Virus record (IMG/VR): IMGVR_UViG_3300025574_000085
Coordinates: 1 to 61,430 of that record
Reading direction: 5' to 3' (one strand)
Source: a virus
DNA length: 61,430 bases
The translations under genes and the position numbers were made by a program. How positions within the stretch are numbered: position 1 is the stretch's first letter; every line of letters starts with the position of its first letter. The notes beneath the pieces were generated by a model, which was not told the DNA's origin, did not search any database, and worked only from the letters and a program-made list of their open reading frames with translations. Positions 21,588 through 30,424 of the stretch are shown piece by piece.

Positions 21588-22766
21588 ATGATGACCAGTA
21601 AGACCCGCATCACCCTCACAAGGAGATGGATCTTGTTTCCATTTAAAAGGATGGCCGCTGCGGCGGCCGGTATCGCACTGGCGGGTGGTGCCGCTCTCGC
21701 GGTGGCTGCGCCCGCCGGGGCCGCCACCTACACCGACACGTCGCTTCAGGCCAATACGCCCAGCGGTTACAGCATCAACCCATCGGCCATCACTGGCACC
21801 GTCTCCGGGAAGGTGCTCACGTTTGCCGCCACCGGCAGCGAGACGCTTGCCGCCCCGGCGATCTCCGGGGGCACCGGCGGTGACCTGACTACCGCTGGTT
21901 CCACATCGACGGCGGTCACGCTAACCGGCTCGGCCACGACGGCAACGTCCCCGTACGCGCTGACCTTCAAGATCAGCAGCGGTACCGGGAGCACCGACGT
22001 TGAAACCGTCACGGGGATCACTGAGGTTACGGGCACACCTGGCCCTGCCTCGGCACCTGGCACCATTACCGACGCGATCAGCACGATCACCACGCACAAC
22101 AACAACGTGACCGGGGCCGTCGACTTCGGCATCACCGGCACCACCTCGGCGCTGAACTCGGTCACCGAGGGCAACCTGCCTTCCGGCCTGGTCTCTGGTA
22201 ACCCGCTGGTTCCGGGCACCGCAATCCCCGGCACGTACAACGGCGTGACGGTGGCCGCCACTGACGCGGCCGGGTCTGCACTCTCCGGTCACTTCGGCCT
22301 GAAGGTCAACGCCACCCAGGCGGTCGTGCACAAGAGCTACGGACCAGGCGCGATCAGCAATTTCTACAGCGCCAAGTGCCTGGACACCGCCTACCGCTGG
22401 TTCAACGGCGGCGGCCTAGTGCAGTGGACGTGCGGATCATCCGGCGGTATCAACCAGCAGTTCGAGCTGGTCTATTCGGGCTCGGGCTATGAGCTGCAGG
22501 CCATCGCACCGTCCGGTAAGCCAGCAGGCCCGTGGTGCGTGACCACCGACAAGGTGACCGGCGACCAGCTGACCCTCCAGACCTGCGCAACCGCCGGGAC
22601 CACCCCGCCGGCCGGGCAGGAGATCACCAAGAGCGGCCCGTACTACAAGTTCACCGGCACCGCGCAGGTCATCAATGACCCCGGGTACCAGACGTACAAC
22701 AGCGCCTGGGTGATCGGCTGGCCGCTGGTGCCGGGAGCGGCGAACGAGAAGTACACGTTGCCGTAG
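21588..22766 (+). CDS. secreted protein with ricin-type (beta-trefoil) domain
   Basis: The 392-aa product has a basic start and a long Ala-rich signal peptide ending near APAGAA (46). Then comes a Thr/Ser/Gly-rich region (47-255), and a C-terminal beta-trefoil-like lectin region (SAKCLDTAYRWFNGGGLVQW, then INQQFELV and repeats). It is alone on the plus strand among minus-strand lysis genes, with a strong hairpin after it. It looks like a lysogen-expressed accessory gene whose product is exported and may bind sugars. Confidence 0.7.
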   Translation: MMTSKTRITLTRRWILFPFKRMAAAAAGIALAGGAALAVAAPAGAATYTDTSLQANTPSGYSINPSAITGTVSGKVLTFAATGSETLAAPAISGGTGGDLTTAGSTSTAVTLTGSATTATSPYALTFKISSGTGSTDVETVTGITEVTGTPGPASAPGTITDAISTITTHNNNVTGAVDFGITGTTSALNSVTEGNLPSGLVSGNPLVPGTAIPGTYNGVTVAATDAAGSALSGHFGLKVNATQAVVHKSYGPGAISNFYSAKCLDTAYRWFNGGGLVQWTCGSSGGINQQFELVYSGSGYELQAIAPSGKPAGPWCVTTDKVTGDQLTLQTCATAGTTPPAGQEITKSGPYYKFTGTAQVINDPGYQTYNSAWVIGWPLVPGAANEKYTLP

Positions 22767-22801
22767 GGCACCCAGCCGTGATCTGACAGTTCCATGATCG
22801 G

Positions 22802-22854
22802 CCTGCGCGGTCCGGGCGCTAGCGACTTAGGGGGCGGCCCCCGGCCCGCGCAGG
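22802..22854. terminator. bidirectional terminator-like hairpin
   Basis: CCTGCGCGGTCCGGG (22802-22816) pairs with CCCGGCCCGCGCAGG (22840-22854) with one mismatch. It lies between the convergent lectin and XRE genes and could end both transcripts. Confidence 0.6.
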
Positions 22855-22873
22855 TCCATGACGGCACCGTCAG

Positions 22874-23224
22874 CTACGAGAGAGGCAGCAACGCTGAATA
22901 GCTGGCCAGGATGCTAGCAAACACTTCATTCCTGTCAGGCCGTGCGCACAGCCCGCGAAGGAATCCGCTTACGCGCGGGTCGCTGTCCATCCATTCCCTG
23001 ACCTCCGGCGTGATCCGGGGGTCAAGGGCTTGCAGTTCGGCTAGCGGGAGATCCAGGACGGCGGCGACCCGGGCGAGCACCTCATGGCCGGGCATGCGGT
23101 TGCCTGCCTCGATATCGACAACGAACGCCGGTGCGATGCTGGCGGAGCGGGCGAGACCCCTGAGAGTGAGTCCGGTTTCCTGGCGGCGCTCCTTTATGCG
23201 TTCCCCAAGACTGGCCACGGTCAC
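22874..23224 (-). CDS. XRE-family regulator (116 aa)
   Basis: The N-terminal 70 residues form an XRE HTH (LGERIKERRQETGLTLRGLA, then a core with SIAPAFVVDIEAGNRMPG). The rest is helical, as in antitoxin-like or stress regulators. It lies alone between terminator-like hairpins. It may control the lectin or lysis genes; it is a second regulator, distinct from that at 10856. Confidence 0.75.
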   Translation of the reverse strand: MTVASLGERIKERRQETGLTLRGLARSASIAPAFVVDIEAGNRMPGHEVLARVAAVLDLPLAELQALDPRITPEVREWMDSDPRVSGFLRGLCARPDRNEVFASILASYSALLPLS

Positions 23225-23272
23225 ATGTTAGCAGACTTGGCGAACACGTGACCGGGGACTGCCGGCCCGGGC

Positions 23273-23743
23273 TTACGAGGGCGTGACGGACGGGCTGGGC
23301 GGCGCGATGCCGGGAGCCGTGCTGTCACCAGGCGACGGCGATAGCGACGGCACCGGCTGGCTGGGTGAAGGGCCCGTGGATGCGGGCAGCACCGGGCCCG
23401 GCTGGCTCACCGATGGGCTGACCGCTGCCGTGACGGGCGGCGGGGCAGGCAGACGGGTGGTGGCTGCGGGGGCGGCAGAATACGGCACCGTCCGCTGCGG
23501 CGCTGCCGCCTGGGCGGGTGCTGCCGTCACAGGCAGCGGCCCGGCGGGCGGCGGCGCGCTGAATGCGCGGACCGGCTGTGGCGGTGTGCTGGTCGCCGAA
23601 GGACGGGCCACCGTTACTGCTGACGGGCGGAGCAGGTACGCGCCGCCGAACACCGCCCCCGCACCCGTCCACAGCGCCGCGATGCACGCCATGCCGTACA
23701 GGAGGCGGAACTGCCAGGTGCTCGCTGCTGGTACTCGATGCAC
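23273..23743 (-). CDS. membrane-anchored Pro-rich protein (156 aa)
   Basis: One transmembrane segment (residues 12-40, FRLLYGMACIAALWTGAGAV) is followed by a long Pro/Ala/Ser/Thr region. A GTG at 23743 is the likely start; the ATG of the membrane segment is an alternative. Such proteins can span the wall. A spanin-like or holin-partner role is possible in this lysis region. Confidence 0.5.
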   Translation of the reverse strand: MHRVPAASTWQFRLLYGMACIAALWTGAGAVFGGAYLLRPSAVTVARPSATSTPPQPVRAFSAPPPAGPLPVTAAPAQAAAPQRTVPYSAAPAATTRLPAPPPVTAAVSPSVSQPGPVLPASTGPSPSQPVPSLSPSPGDSTAPGIAPPSPSVTPS

Positions 23744-23788
23744 CCGCGCCCGCTTCCGTCTCGTGCCGTTCCCGGGACGCGCCCGTGA

Positions 23789-23825
23789 TGCCGCCCGGCC
23801 CCTCGTCCTGAGGGGCCGGGCGGCA
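23789..23825. terminator. perfect 15-bp hairpin
   Basis: GCCGCCCGGCCCCTC (23790-23804) pairs perfectly with GAGGGGCCGGGCGGC (23810-23824) around a 5-nt loop. It follows the stop of the papain/NlpC-like gene in the minus direction. It is one of the strongest hairpins in the window. Confidence 0.7.
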
Positions 23826-23840
23826 TTGGAAGCTAACTAG

Positions 23841-24350
23841 TTAGGCACTCTGTCGCCGGATCAGCCCGGCCAGCGAAGCAGGAGTTACGAACCCAGGCCA
23901 CCGCGAGTCCGTGTAGAGATGCACGCCCGCGTCCGCGTAGCACTGGTCGACCAATTGCGAACAAATCATCGACTTGCTGCTGCCGATATAGGCCCGCAGC
24001 CCCGGTGCGGGGATGTGCAGCCGGTGCGCGGCCAGCGCCGCATAGTCGGCGAACGAGTACGGCACCCCCACGTACCCGCGTGCCGCGTCACAGATGGCTT
24101 TCCGCTGCGGGTCGGTCAGCGGGATGACGTCGCTGGACCAGAGGATCTGCGCGTGCGGGGTCAGCGCCGCCTCGGCCGCGCCGCCCGGCTCAGCCTGGAT
24201 GACCCGCCCGGAGCCGATGTAGATGAAGGCATGCTCGAAGTCGCCGAACCCGTCACCGTTCAGCCACTCACCGACCGCGATGGCGCGGCCCACGGGGCCG
24301 CCGACGGAGACGACGGCGAAGTCCCCGGGCTGCGGCGGGATGGTGGTCAC
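23841..24350 (-). CDS. NlpC/P60-papain-like amidase candidate
   Basis: This 169-aa protein shows the circularly permuted NlpC pattern: FEHAFIYIGSG with a likely catalytic His early, and CSQLVDQCYADAGV with the likely nucleophile Cys late. These enzymes cut cell-wall peptides or lipid-linked amides. Its GTG start overlaps the upstream stop. It is in the lysis cluster and could be the peptidase of the lysis system. Confidence 0.65.
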   Translation of the reverse strand: MTTIPPQPGDFAVVSVGGPVGRAIAVGEWLNGDGFGDFEHAFIYIGSGRVIQAEPGGAAEAALTPHAQILWSSDVIPLTDPQRKAICDAARGYVGVPYSFADYAALAAHRLHIPAPGLRAYIGSSKSMICSQLVDQCYADAGVHLYTDSRWPGFVTPASLAGLIRRQSA

Positions 24351-24661
24351 ACCTGCCTCCAGACGTGGCCTTCATCGAGGTAGCCGTGCCAGCCGTCGTC
24401 GCTAGCCCCGGTCGTGTCCCCGGCCATCAGGTTGCTGATGCTGTTCCTGATCTCCAGCGATCCGTCTGGGCACTCCCGGTAGGTGTGCGGCGGGAAGCAG
24501 ACGTGCTGGACGCTGCGGGCCCGCGGCGGCACGCCCTCATCCCGGGCATTGGGCTTCAGGAAGAACACGGCAGGCAGGTCGCCCGTCCAGCCCTTGGCCG
24601 GGCCGAAGTAGTCGCCCGGCCGCTCAATCTCCGCGAGACTCTGCACGCGCCGCCCGATCAC
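24347..24661 (-). CDS. hypothetical protein (104 aa)
   Basis: The protein has [20 protein letters not shown] near the start and ends [17 protein letters not shown]. It overlaps both the PLD-like and NlpC-like genes by 4 bp, so it belongs to that cluster. No family is recognised. Confidence 0.6.
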   Translation of the reverse strand: MIGRRVQSLAEIERPGDYFGPAKGWTGDLPAVFFLKPNARDEGVPPRARSVQHVCFPPHTYRECPDGSLEIRNSISNLMAGDTTGASDDGWHGYLDEGHVWRQV

Positions 24662-25203
24662 GTGACCGCCCCGGACTTGGCCTGCACGGTGAGCATGTGC
24701 GTGTGGATCATGTCCACCCGGGCGCGGGCCTCGGCGGCCACGTACGGGTCACGGACGATCGTCAGCTGATTGTCCTGGGTGCCCTCGCCGCCCGCCGACC
24801 AGTTCGTGGAGCCGGTCACCACGTCCAGGCCGTCGATGACGACCAGCTTCATGTGCATGATCGCGCCCTTCTCGCTGCGGCCGATCGCCACCGAATTGCT
24901 GGGGAACGCATCCTTGGCCAGCAGCGCCTTCTCGTGCACGCCGCCTGCCTGGCTGGAGTCGAGGGTGAGCTGCACGAACACCTGCTCGTTGTCAAGCTTC
25001 CCGAGCAGCGCATCGGCGAGCTCGTCATCATCCCATCCGTACATCGCGACCACCGCTGACTTGCTGGCCGACTTGATCATGTCCACGAGCACGCCGTGCA
25101 CGTCGTCGACGGGGCTGTAGAACGTCAGCGCCGAGGGCGGGTAGCCGGTGACGAACGGGACGGCCTTGTGCTTGCTCAGGACGGACAGGTCAGGCAGCGC
25201 CAT
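24658..25203 (-). CDS. phospholipase D-like (HKD) protein
   Basis: The 181-aa protein carries one HKD motif (HMKLVVIDG with H117, K119, D124) followed by GSTNWS (131-136), as in single-domain PLD nucleases such as Nuc. Such proteins act as dimers and cut DNA or phosphodiesters. GGAGGG stands before the ATG. Its place beside holin and amidase genes is unusual and may point to a role on membranes or host DNA at lysis. Confidence 0.75.
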   Translation of the reverse strand: MALPDLSVLSKHKAVPFVTGYPPSALTFYSPVDDVHGVLVDMIKSASKSAVVAMYGWDDDELADALLGKLDNEQVFVQLTLDSSQAGGVHEKALLAKDAFPSNSVAIGRSEKGAIMHMKLVVIDGLDVVTGSTNWSAGGEGTQDNQLTIVRDPYVAAEARARVDMIHTHMLTVQAKSGAVT

Positions 25204-25330
25204 GGTGGCCCTCCGGTGCGTAGGTGTTGTAGCAGCCGCAGGCGGGACACCACCAGTAGCGGACAGCGGTCTCGGCGGCGAGGGTGAGCCGGAACGGGCA
25301 CAGCCCGCAGGTGATCATCTGCCGCGTCAC
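25190..25330 (-). CDS. zinc-ribbon microprotein (46 aa)
   Basis: TCGLCPF and [10 protein letters not shown] give two CxxC knuckles. A GTG at 25330 follows the holin-like gene; an ATG at 25318 is possible. Its end overlaps the start of the PLD-like gene by 14 bp. Confidence 0.55.
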   Translation of the reverse strand: MTRQMITCGLCPFRLTLAAETAVRYWWCPACGCYNTYAPEGHHGAA

Positions 25331-25333
25331 CGG

Positions 25334-25705
25334 TCAGGCCAGCGGAATCGGGCCCGGGTCGTCTGGTGCGGGCGGCACGGCTGTCGTCGACGGCGTGCGC
25401 ATCGCGGCGGCGAGCTGGCGCTTGATCTCCGCGGCCTCGGCCCCGCTGATCGTTCCCGGCGCCGTGGTAGTTCCCGGGTAGGCCGGCGGCAGTTCCGGCA
25501 GCGCGGCCGGGGGCGCGGGTGTGTTGGGGACGGCGAGCACGCCGAGCGCGACCGCTGCGGCCGTGAACACCTCAACCCAGCGGTTGTTCGCGGCGTAGGT
25601 GGTGTCCGCGAACACCAGGGCGTTGCCGGCCAGGGCGGTAATGAACTTCGCGTACCGGCCGGGCAGGGTCCTGACGGTTGCTGCTGTGGCCACGACGGGC
25701 CTCAT
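25334..25705 (-). CDS. holin-like protein (123 aa)
   Basis: The start AKFITALAGNALVFADTTYA, then FTAAAVALGVLAVPNTP, matches a family of small holin-like actinophage proteins with one or two membrane segments and a Pro-rich tail. It lies directly upstream (in transcription) of lysis enzymes. ATGA overlap fixes its start. Confidence 0.65.
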   Translation of the reverse strand: MRPVVATAATVRTLPGRYAKFITALAGNALVFADTTYAANNRWVEVFTAAAVALGVLAVPNTPAPPAALPELPPAYPGTTTAPGTISGAEAAEIKRQLAAAMRTPSTTAVPPAPDDPGPIPLA

Positions 25706-26304
25706 TTCTTGGTGGCGTACAGGATGATGCTGATCACCGTGGCCAGCACGGCGAGCGCCGCGATCACCTGACTCACGTTGAGACGCTGCTCGCTGCGGCC
25801 CGACGCCGCGCCGCTGTCGGAGCCCTCGCCCCGGTCGATGCGCTCTTTCAGCTCGGTGAGCCGGTCGTCGAAAGCCTTCTGCATCGTGTCGATACGGCTG
25901 CCGATCTGGTCGATCTGCTTGGTCGTGGACTGCTCGGTCTTCTCGGAGGTGGCGGCGTTGGCGTCGTTCTGCTGGGCGACCAGTTCCTTCGCGGCCAGCA
26001 AAGCGGCGTCGAGGGCTTCCTTGGATGCCTTGGCGACGTTCTCGGTGCGGACGTCCCGTTCCCTGAACTGCTGGCTGATTGAGTCGAACCGCTCGGCCAC
26101 CAGCTCGCGGACGTGGGTGATCTCCGTCTGGATGACGGTGGGGGTCCGGTTGACAGTCTCGGACAGCACCACGCTGGCGCGGTCCATCCCGTCCAAACGT
26201 GCCTGAAGGATCTCCCGCAGCGCGGAGACGTCCCGGCGCAGTTCTTCGGTGGTCAGGTAGGCGGGACCGGGGATGCTTCCGTTGCGCGGATCATCACCGG
26301 CCAT
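25702..26304 (-). CDS. coiled-coil protein with C-terminal membrane anchor (200 aa)
   Basis: A long coiled coil (about residues 25-170) precedes one C-terminal transmembrane segment (VIAALAVLATVISIILYA). GGAGAG stands before the ATG. This type often sits beside phage holins and may be a membrane partner or second holin. The function is not established. Confidence 0.6.
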   Translation of the reverse strand: MAGDDPRNGSIPGPAYLTTEELRRDVSALREILQARLDGMDRASVVLSETVNRTPTVIQTEITHVRELVAERFDSISQQFRERDVRTENVAKASKEALDAALLAAKELVAQQNDANAATSEKTEQSTTKQIDQIGSRIDTMQKAFDDRLTELKERIDRGEGSDSGAASGRSEQRLNVSQVIAALAVLATVISIILYATKK

Positions 26305-26384
26305 CACGCCCGCTCTCCAGTAACACCATCCCCAGGCATACGCCCAGTTTAGTTACGCCAGATTACAATTCAGGTGCCACAGGG

Positions 26385-26406
26385 CCGGTCACGCCTTCGC
26401 GACCGG
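26385..26406. terminator. short hairpin after the fibre gene
   Basis: CCGGTC (26385-26390) pairs with GACCGG (26401-26406), with CGC/GCG extending the stem toward a CTTC loop. It lies after the stop of the fibre-like gene at 26452. Nothing else is seen in 26305-26451. Confidence 0.45.
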
Positions 26407-26451
26407 GGTGAGCGCGGGTACGGGGTGATCGTCAGGGTCTGGGCCCGCAAA

Positions 26452-26898
26452 TTACCATTGCGAAGAATCTGCACTGATCGACCCGATAGCGAACTGGACC
26501 GTGTCCCCGTTGACGACGCCGGTGATGCTGGTGATGCTGCCCTGCAGCCAGCGGAGCGGGGTGCCTGCACTGTCCCAGATTTCGATGCCGACGACGGTCG
26601 CCCAGGTGCCGGTCGCGGCCCAGGACACGAGGTTGCTGTTGGTGGCGACCCCGGCGGTGGGGGCACCGAACGCGGATGAGCCCATCGACGCGCCGAGCGC
26701 GGTGTACCCGCCGGTGGTGGTGAGCTCGGTGCCGGTCGCGGTGTTGATCGGTGACCCGTTCGCGGACATGAGCCGCAGCTTGTACGGGGGGGTGAGGACC
26801 AGCGCGGACCCGCCGCCGGTGCCAGGGGTGAACGTCGCTGTCGCTGAGGCGGTGAAAATGGCCTGGAGCAGCCAGCTGACCCGGGCCCGTTCGGTCAT
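26452..26898 (-). CDS. phage tail fibre-like protein (148 aa)
   Basis: The protein shares layout and motifs with the one at 46111-46554: KLRLMSANGSPINTATGTEL, YTALGASMGSSAF and TWATVVGIEIWDS. This is the pattern of small actinophage tail or decoration proteins. The two copies seem to be paralogues at opposite ends of the tail module. Confidence 0.6.
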   Translation of the reverse strand: MTERARVSWLLQAIFTASATATFTPGTGGGSALVLTPPYKLRLMSANGSPINTATGTELTTTGGYTALGASMGSSAFGAPTAGVATNSNLVSWAATGTWATVVGIEIWDSAGTPLRWLQGSITSITGVVNGDTVQFAIGSISADSSQW

Positions 26899-26908
26899 GT
26901 TAGCGATG

Positions 26909-27157
26909 TCAGCCTCCGAGGATGAGGTTGGCGTTGGCGTGGTGGACGACCGGCCGGCACACCTTGCAGCCGTCGGGGCGTGGCCCGGACTGGGGGCCCT
27001 GCCAGCATTCGTGGCTGTCGTCGAGGGCGCATTCGGCGTTGCCGTCGGCGTGATGGTGGTCGATGGTGCAGCACTGGCACCAGGTCAGGGTGTGCGGGTC
27101 GGTGCCGGGGTCGACGTTGATCGACGCCAGGCACTGCTTGCAAGAGATGAGCGGCAA
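26909..27157 (-). CDS. Cys/His-rich protein (82 aa)
   Basis: CKQC, CQCC, a DHHHADGNAEC segment and CKVC suggest two zinc sites. A TTG start at 27157 is supported by GGAGAACCCC directly before it. It lies between two fibre genes. Confidence 0.6.
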   Translation of the reverse strand: MPLISCKQCLASINVDPGTDPHTLTWCQCCTIDHHHADGNAECALDDSHECWQGPQSGPRPDGCKVCRPVVHHANANLILGG

Positions 27158-27172
27158 GGGGTTCTCCGTGGT

Positions 27173-29299
27173 TTAGCCGGCTGCGGTGATGGGTGTCATG
27201 ACCGTGTTGGTGGCGGACAGCATCCCCGTGACGGACTGGTCCCAGAGAGCCATCGGCGTCAGGGTGAACACCTGCGAGTAGTCGTTCCACTCATAAGCGC
27301 CGGTCACGAACTGGATGGGGCTGCCGGGTGCGACTTCCCCGCCGTACCCGTAGTCGGTGAGGATCGCCCGGCAGCAGGTGGCGGCCTGGTCGGTGCCGGG
27401 GTCGATGGGCACGCCGCCGAGGGTCATCAGGTCCCCGTAGTGGCCGGTGATCGGCTGGGTGAAGCTGGCCCGTTTGTAGATGGCGAGGATGTTGTTCCCG
27501 ACAGCCTGTGCGGCGCCGGAGGACTGGACGCCGACGTCGGACAGGTCGATGAACGTTTCGATGGTGCCGTGCGCGGCGACGGACGCGGCGCTGGTGGCGG
27601 TGACTAGCCCGTACGTGGCGGCCGTCCCGCCGCTGGATGAGGTGTCGGCGGTGGCCTGGTAGCGGATGACGATCGTGTTGATGTCGCCGCCCAGTGTGCG
27701 GGGGGCCGCGTCGGAGACGATCAGCAGCCGGTTCGGGACCGACGGGAGGGGGAAGACGCTGATGTCGGTGCCGGGGAGGCCGCCGGGCTGGCTGTTCGCG
27801 TACCAGGTGAGCTGGCCGCGGGTCGTGACCAGGTTCAGCAAGGCCGTGAGGGTCTGGGCGCCTGAGTCGACCTGCTGCCCGAACCATGCCCCCGCCGGTG
27901 AACCGATGCCGGGGTTGACCCACGGCAGGCCCCGGGCGATGGCCTGATTCACGGCCTCGTCGGGCTGGGCGGCCGGCCAGGTGCTCGTGTAGAGCGCGAG
28001 GAAGTCGGTTCCCCGCTGCCCGTCCCCGACCGCGGTCAGTGTCCACCCCGCCGCGCTGGGCACTGGCTCGTCGAGCCGCCCGGTCCACACGACGTGCCCG
28101 CCGCGGGTGACGCGCACCTGCCAGCCAGGGTTGAACGCCTGGGTCCGGTAGGTGGCGGGCACCATGACCGTACAGGTCATTTTGTCCGCCCCGCCGGGGC
28201 ACACGAAGCTGTAGGTGAGGGCAGTGACGACCCCGATGGTGCCGAGGTAAATCCAGTTCGATGACCCGGGCGGGGCGACCGCGACCTGGCTGCTGCCCGG
28301 ATATGCCTGCGGGATGGTGGCACCGGGTGAGGCGAACACCAGGCCTCCGGTGGCCTGCAGCACGCTCAGGGTGCCCTGCCCGGCCAGCGGTGCCGGGTAT
28401 CCGAGCTGTACCCCGGACAACCCCAGTGTGCCCAGCCCGGCGAGGGCGGCGGGCGGCTGCTGCAGCAGCCCGATCCAGGTGGCGGCCAGGGTGCCGGACC
28501 CGGACAGCGCCGCAGACTGGGTGAAGGTGCCAGTCAGCGCCCCGGACAGGGCACCGATCCCGGACAGGGCGGCGCCGCCGCCGAACCCGGTGGCGGTGGC
28601 GGTGCCGGAGAGGGTGCCGGACCCGGACAGGCCAGCCGCGCCCGCGAACACGCCCGCCCCGGACAGCGACCCGGACCCGGACAGGGCCGCGGCGCCGGAG
28701 AGGGTGGCTCCCTCAATGATCAGGACGTCCACACCGAAGATCGTGTCGGTGCCGCCGGCCCACACCGGGGCCTGCGCCGCAGAGGTACAGGCCAGGTCGT
28801 AGCACAGCGCGTTGCCGTTCGGGTCCAGCGCGTACACATACCCGGAGGTGGACCCGGCGGTCAGGTTCCCGGCGACGGTATAGGCGAAACCGAAGTACAG
28901 TTCCCCCGCACCGGTGGGGGTGCTCGCGGTGAACGTCTGGGTGGCCGCGGCGTCGATGGTGCCGCGTTTGTCGACCACCCACGCGCCGATGCTGGAGGAG
29001 AACATCCGGCCGGCGGCGCGGATCGTTGGGGTGGTGCCCGAAAACGCCAGGGTCGCGGTCGCGGACCCCGAAGCGGTCGAGACTCCCTGCCACAGCGACA
29101 CGTAATAGGCGGTGGTGGTGCCTTTGAATGGGGTGCCGATCTGCGTCCAGGTGCAGTTACCGCCGGAGATGCCGTTGCAGAACACGGTCGCTGATTCGGC
29201 GACGACCGCGACGAGCGCGAGCTGATTGGTGCCGGTGGGTGCGACGGTCAGCGACGTCGATGTCGTCGCAAAAAGAGACCCGACCGGCGTCCAGGTCAT
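27173..29299 (-). CDS. large minor tail protein with LSGxG repeats
   Basis: The 708-aa protein has three parts. Residues 1-200 match the N-terminus of the giant fibre at 45432 (NGISGGNCTWTQIG). Residues 200-300 are repeats of the type ALSGSGSLSG. Residues 320-708 are a baseplate-type beta domain (YLGTIGVVTALTYSFVCPGG and on). It is probably a distal tail or baseplate protein that meets the host surface. Confidence 0.65.
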   Translation of the reverse strand: MTWTPVGSLFATTSTSLTVAPTGTNQLALVAVVAESATVFCNGISGGNCTWTQIGTPFKGTTTAYYVSLWQGVSTASGSATATLAFSGTTPTIRAAGRMFSSSIGAWVVDKRGTIDAAATQTFTASTPTGAGELYFGFAYTVAGNLTAGSTSGYVYALDPNGNALCYDLACTSAAQAPVWAGGTDTIFGVDVLIIEGATLSGAAALSGSGSLSGAGVFAGAAGLSGSGTLSGTATATGFGGGAALSGIGALSGALTGTFTQSAALSGSGTLAATWIGLLQQPPAALAGLGTLGLSGVQLGYPAPLAGQGTLSVLQATGGLVFASPGATIPQAYPGSSQVAVAPPGSSNWIYLGTIGVVTALTYSFVCPGGADKMTCTVMVPATYRTQAFNPGWQVRVTRGGHVVWTGRLDEPVPSAAGWTLTAVGDGQRGTDFLALYTSTWPAAQPDEAVNQAIARGLPWVNPGIGSPAGAWFGQQVDSGAQTLTALLNLVTTRGQLTWYANSQPGGLPGTDISVFPLPSVPNRLLIVSDAAPRTLGGDINTIVIRYQATADTSSSGGTAATYGLVTATSAASVAAHGTIETFIDLSDVGVQSSGAAQAVGNNILAIYKRASFTQPITGHYGDLMTLGGVPIDPGTDQAATCCRAILTDYGYGGEVAPGSPIQFVTGAYEWNDYSQVFTLTPMALWDQSVTGMLSATNTVMTPITAAG

Positions 29300-29300
29300 G

Positions 29301-29612
29301 TCAGGTGGGCCCGGTCAGGGCTTTGAGCTCGTCAGCGAAGTTGAACGTGGACGCGCCGGATCCGCCGGTGCCGCCGTGCTGCAACTGCCCGCTGTAGATG
29401 AGCGGGAATGTGGACAGGTGGCTGGCCTGAGTAAGCATCGCCTGCGCGTCGGGGCCGGTGAACCCGAGATTTTGCAGCCCGGCCGCCCCCTGCCCGGCTA
29501 CCCAGTCGGTGAACACGGTGATCTGATGCATCAGGGTGCGCAACTGGGTGGCAAGCTGGGCACCCTGGCTGTTCAGCTGGAATGTGGTAGTCGGGGCATT
29601 CCCGATCGGCAT
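29301..29612 (-). CDS. small tail-associated protein (103 aa)
   Basis: A helical protein (TQLRTLMHQITVFTDWVAGQ) with a Gly-rich end (HGGTGGSGASTF). AAGGAGA precedes the ATG. It lies between two structural genes in the tail operon. The function is unknown. Confidence 0.6.
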   Translation of the reverse strand: MPIGNAPTTTFQLNSQGAQLATQLRTLMHQITVFTDWVAGQGAAGLQNLGFTGPDAQAMLTQASHLSTFPLIYSGQLQHGGTGGSGASTFNFADELKALTGPT

Positions 29613-29621
29613 ACGGTCTCC

Positions 29622-30128
29622 TTATTGCAGCAGGTTGGTGGCGTTCAGCCGGAACATCAGCCCGTTGTGCATGTTGAGCAGGTTGGTATGGTCGGCGCGC
29701 AGCGTGGCTATGGCAACGACCAGGTTCCCGTGGTCCCCGATGTGGTCGTTGAACGCTTTGACCGTGTCGGAGTAGGAGTTCCGCAGGTTGTTGAAGTCGT
29801 TGGCCAGGTTCCCGTAATAGTGGCCGTGCGCGATCGAGTGGTAGTGCGCGGTGGGGGCACCGCCGAGCGGCCAGCTGCTGTTCCCGTTGTCGGGGCCGCC
29901 GATGCTGTCGGCGCTGGACGAGATCGGATAGGAGTAGTTGCCGGACGTGTAGGAGGTGTTGCCGGGCCCGAAACTGTTGTTCACGGCCGGCCCGTCGTAC
30001 GGCTGCGGCCACGGGATACGTGGCATCGCGGTGTTCAGCCGGTCTTCGGTGTTCCGGGTTTTCGCAGTGTTCCCCGTCGGGGCCGCCATCCACAGCGCGA
30101 TCCCGGCGAGCAGCAGTTTCCCCAGCAT
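29622..30128 (-). CDS. tail-associated protein with hydrophobic start (168 aa)
   Basis: The start MLGKLLLAGIALWMAAPTGN is a signal-like or membrane segment. The rest has a His/Asn-rich middle (HYHSIAHGHYYGNLAND) and a helical end. The ATG at 30128 has AGGAA before it; upstream frames are less likely. The function is unknown. Confidence 0.55.
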   Translation of the reverse strand: MLGKLLLAGIALWMAAPTGNTAKTRNTEDRLNTAMPRIPWPQPYDGPAVNNSFGPGNTSYTSGNYSYPISSSADSIGGPDNGNSSWPLGGAPTAHYHSIAHGHYYGNLANDFNNLRNSYSDTVKAFNDHIGDHGNLVVAIATLRADHTNLLNMHNGLMFRLNATNLLQ

Positions 30129-30187
30129 GCGGCATTCCTTTACTGCAGGTATTGGGACATGTGGGGGATGACGAATACCATCGGCAG

Positions 30188-30424
30188 ATGGACATACCGC
30201 CATCCCAGGCAGACATCAGCGAACTCAGCGTGACGATGTGGCGGGCAGGCAACGCGGCCCTGGCGGCCACCGGTGAGGACCGGGAAGAACTGACCCGATG
30301 CAGCAGCCTCCTGGGATCTGTGCATGACCTCGCTGAACTGTGGCGGTCCGGTGCCCCGCCAGATCCGTCCGCGTGGCCTGGTGACGGTTACTGGAAACGG
30401 TCGAAGAACCAGGCGGGCGAGTAA
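30188..30424 (+). CDS. small plus-strand protein (78 aa) within the tail operon
   Basis: The frame encodes MDIPPSQADISELSVTMWRA and a natural-looking acidic helical remainder ending DPSAWPGDGYWKRSKNQAGE. It is opposite to all its neighbours and overlaps the 3' end of the gene at 30388 by 37 bp. No clear ribosome site was seen, so the call is tentative. Confidence 0.45.
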   Translation: MDIPPSQADISELSVTMWRAGNAALAATGEDREELTRCSSLLGSVHDLAELWRSGAPPDPSAWPGDGYWKRSKNQAGE

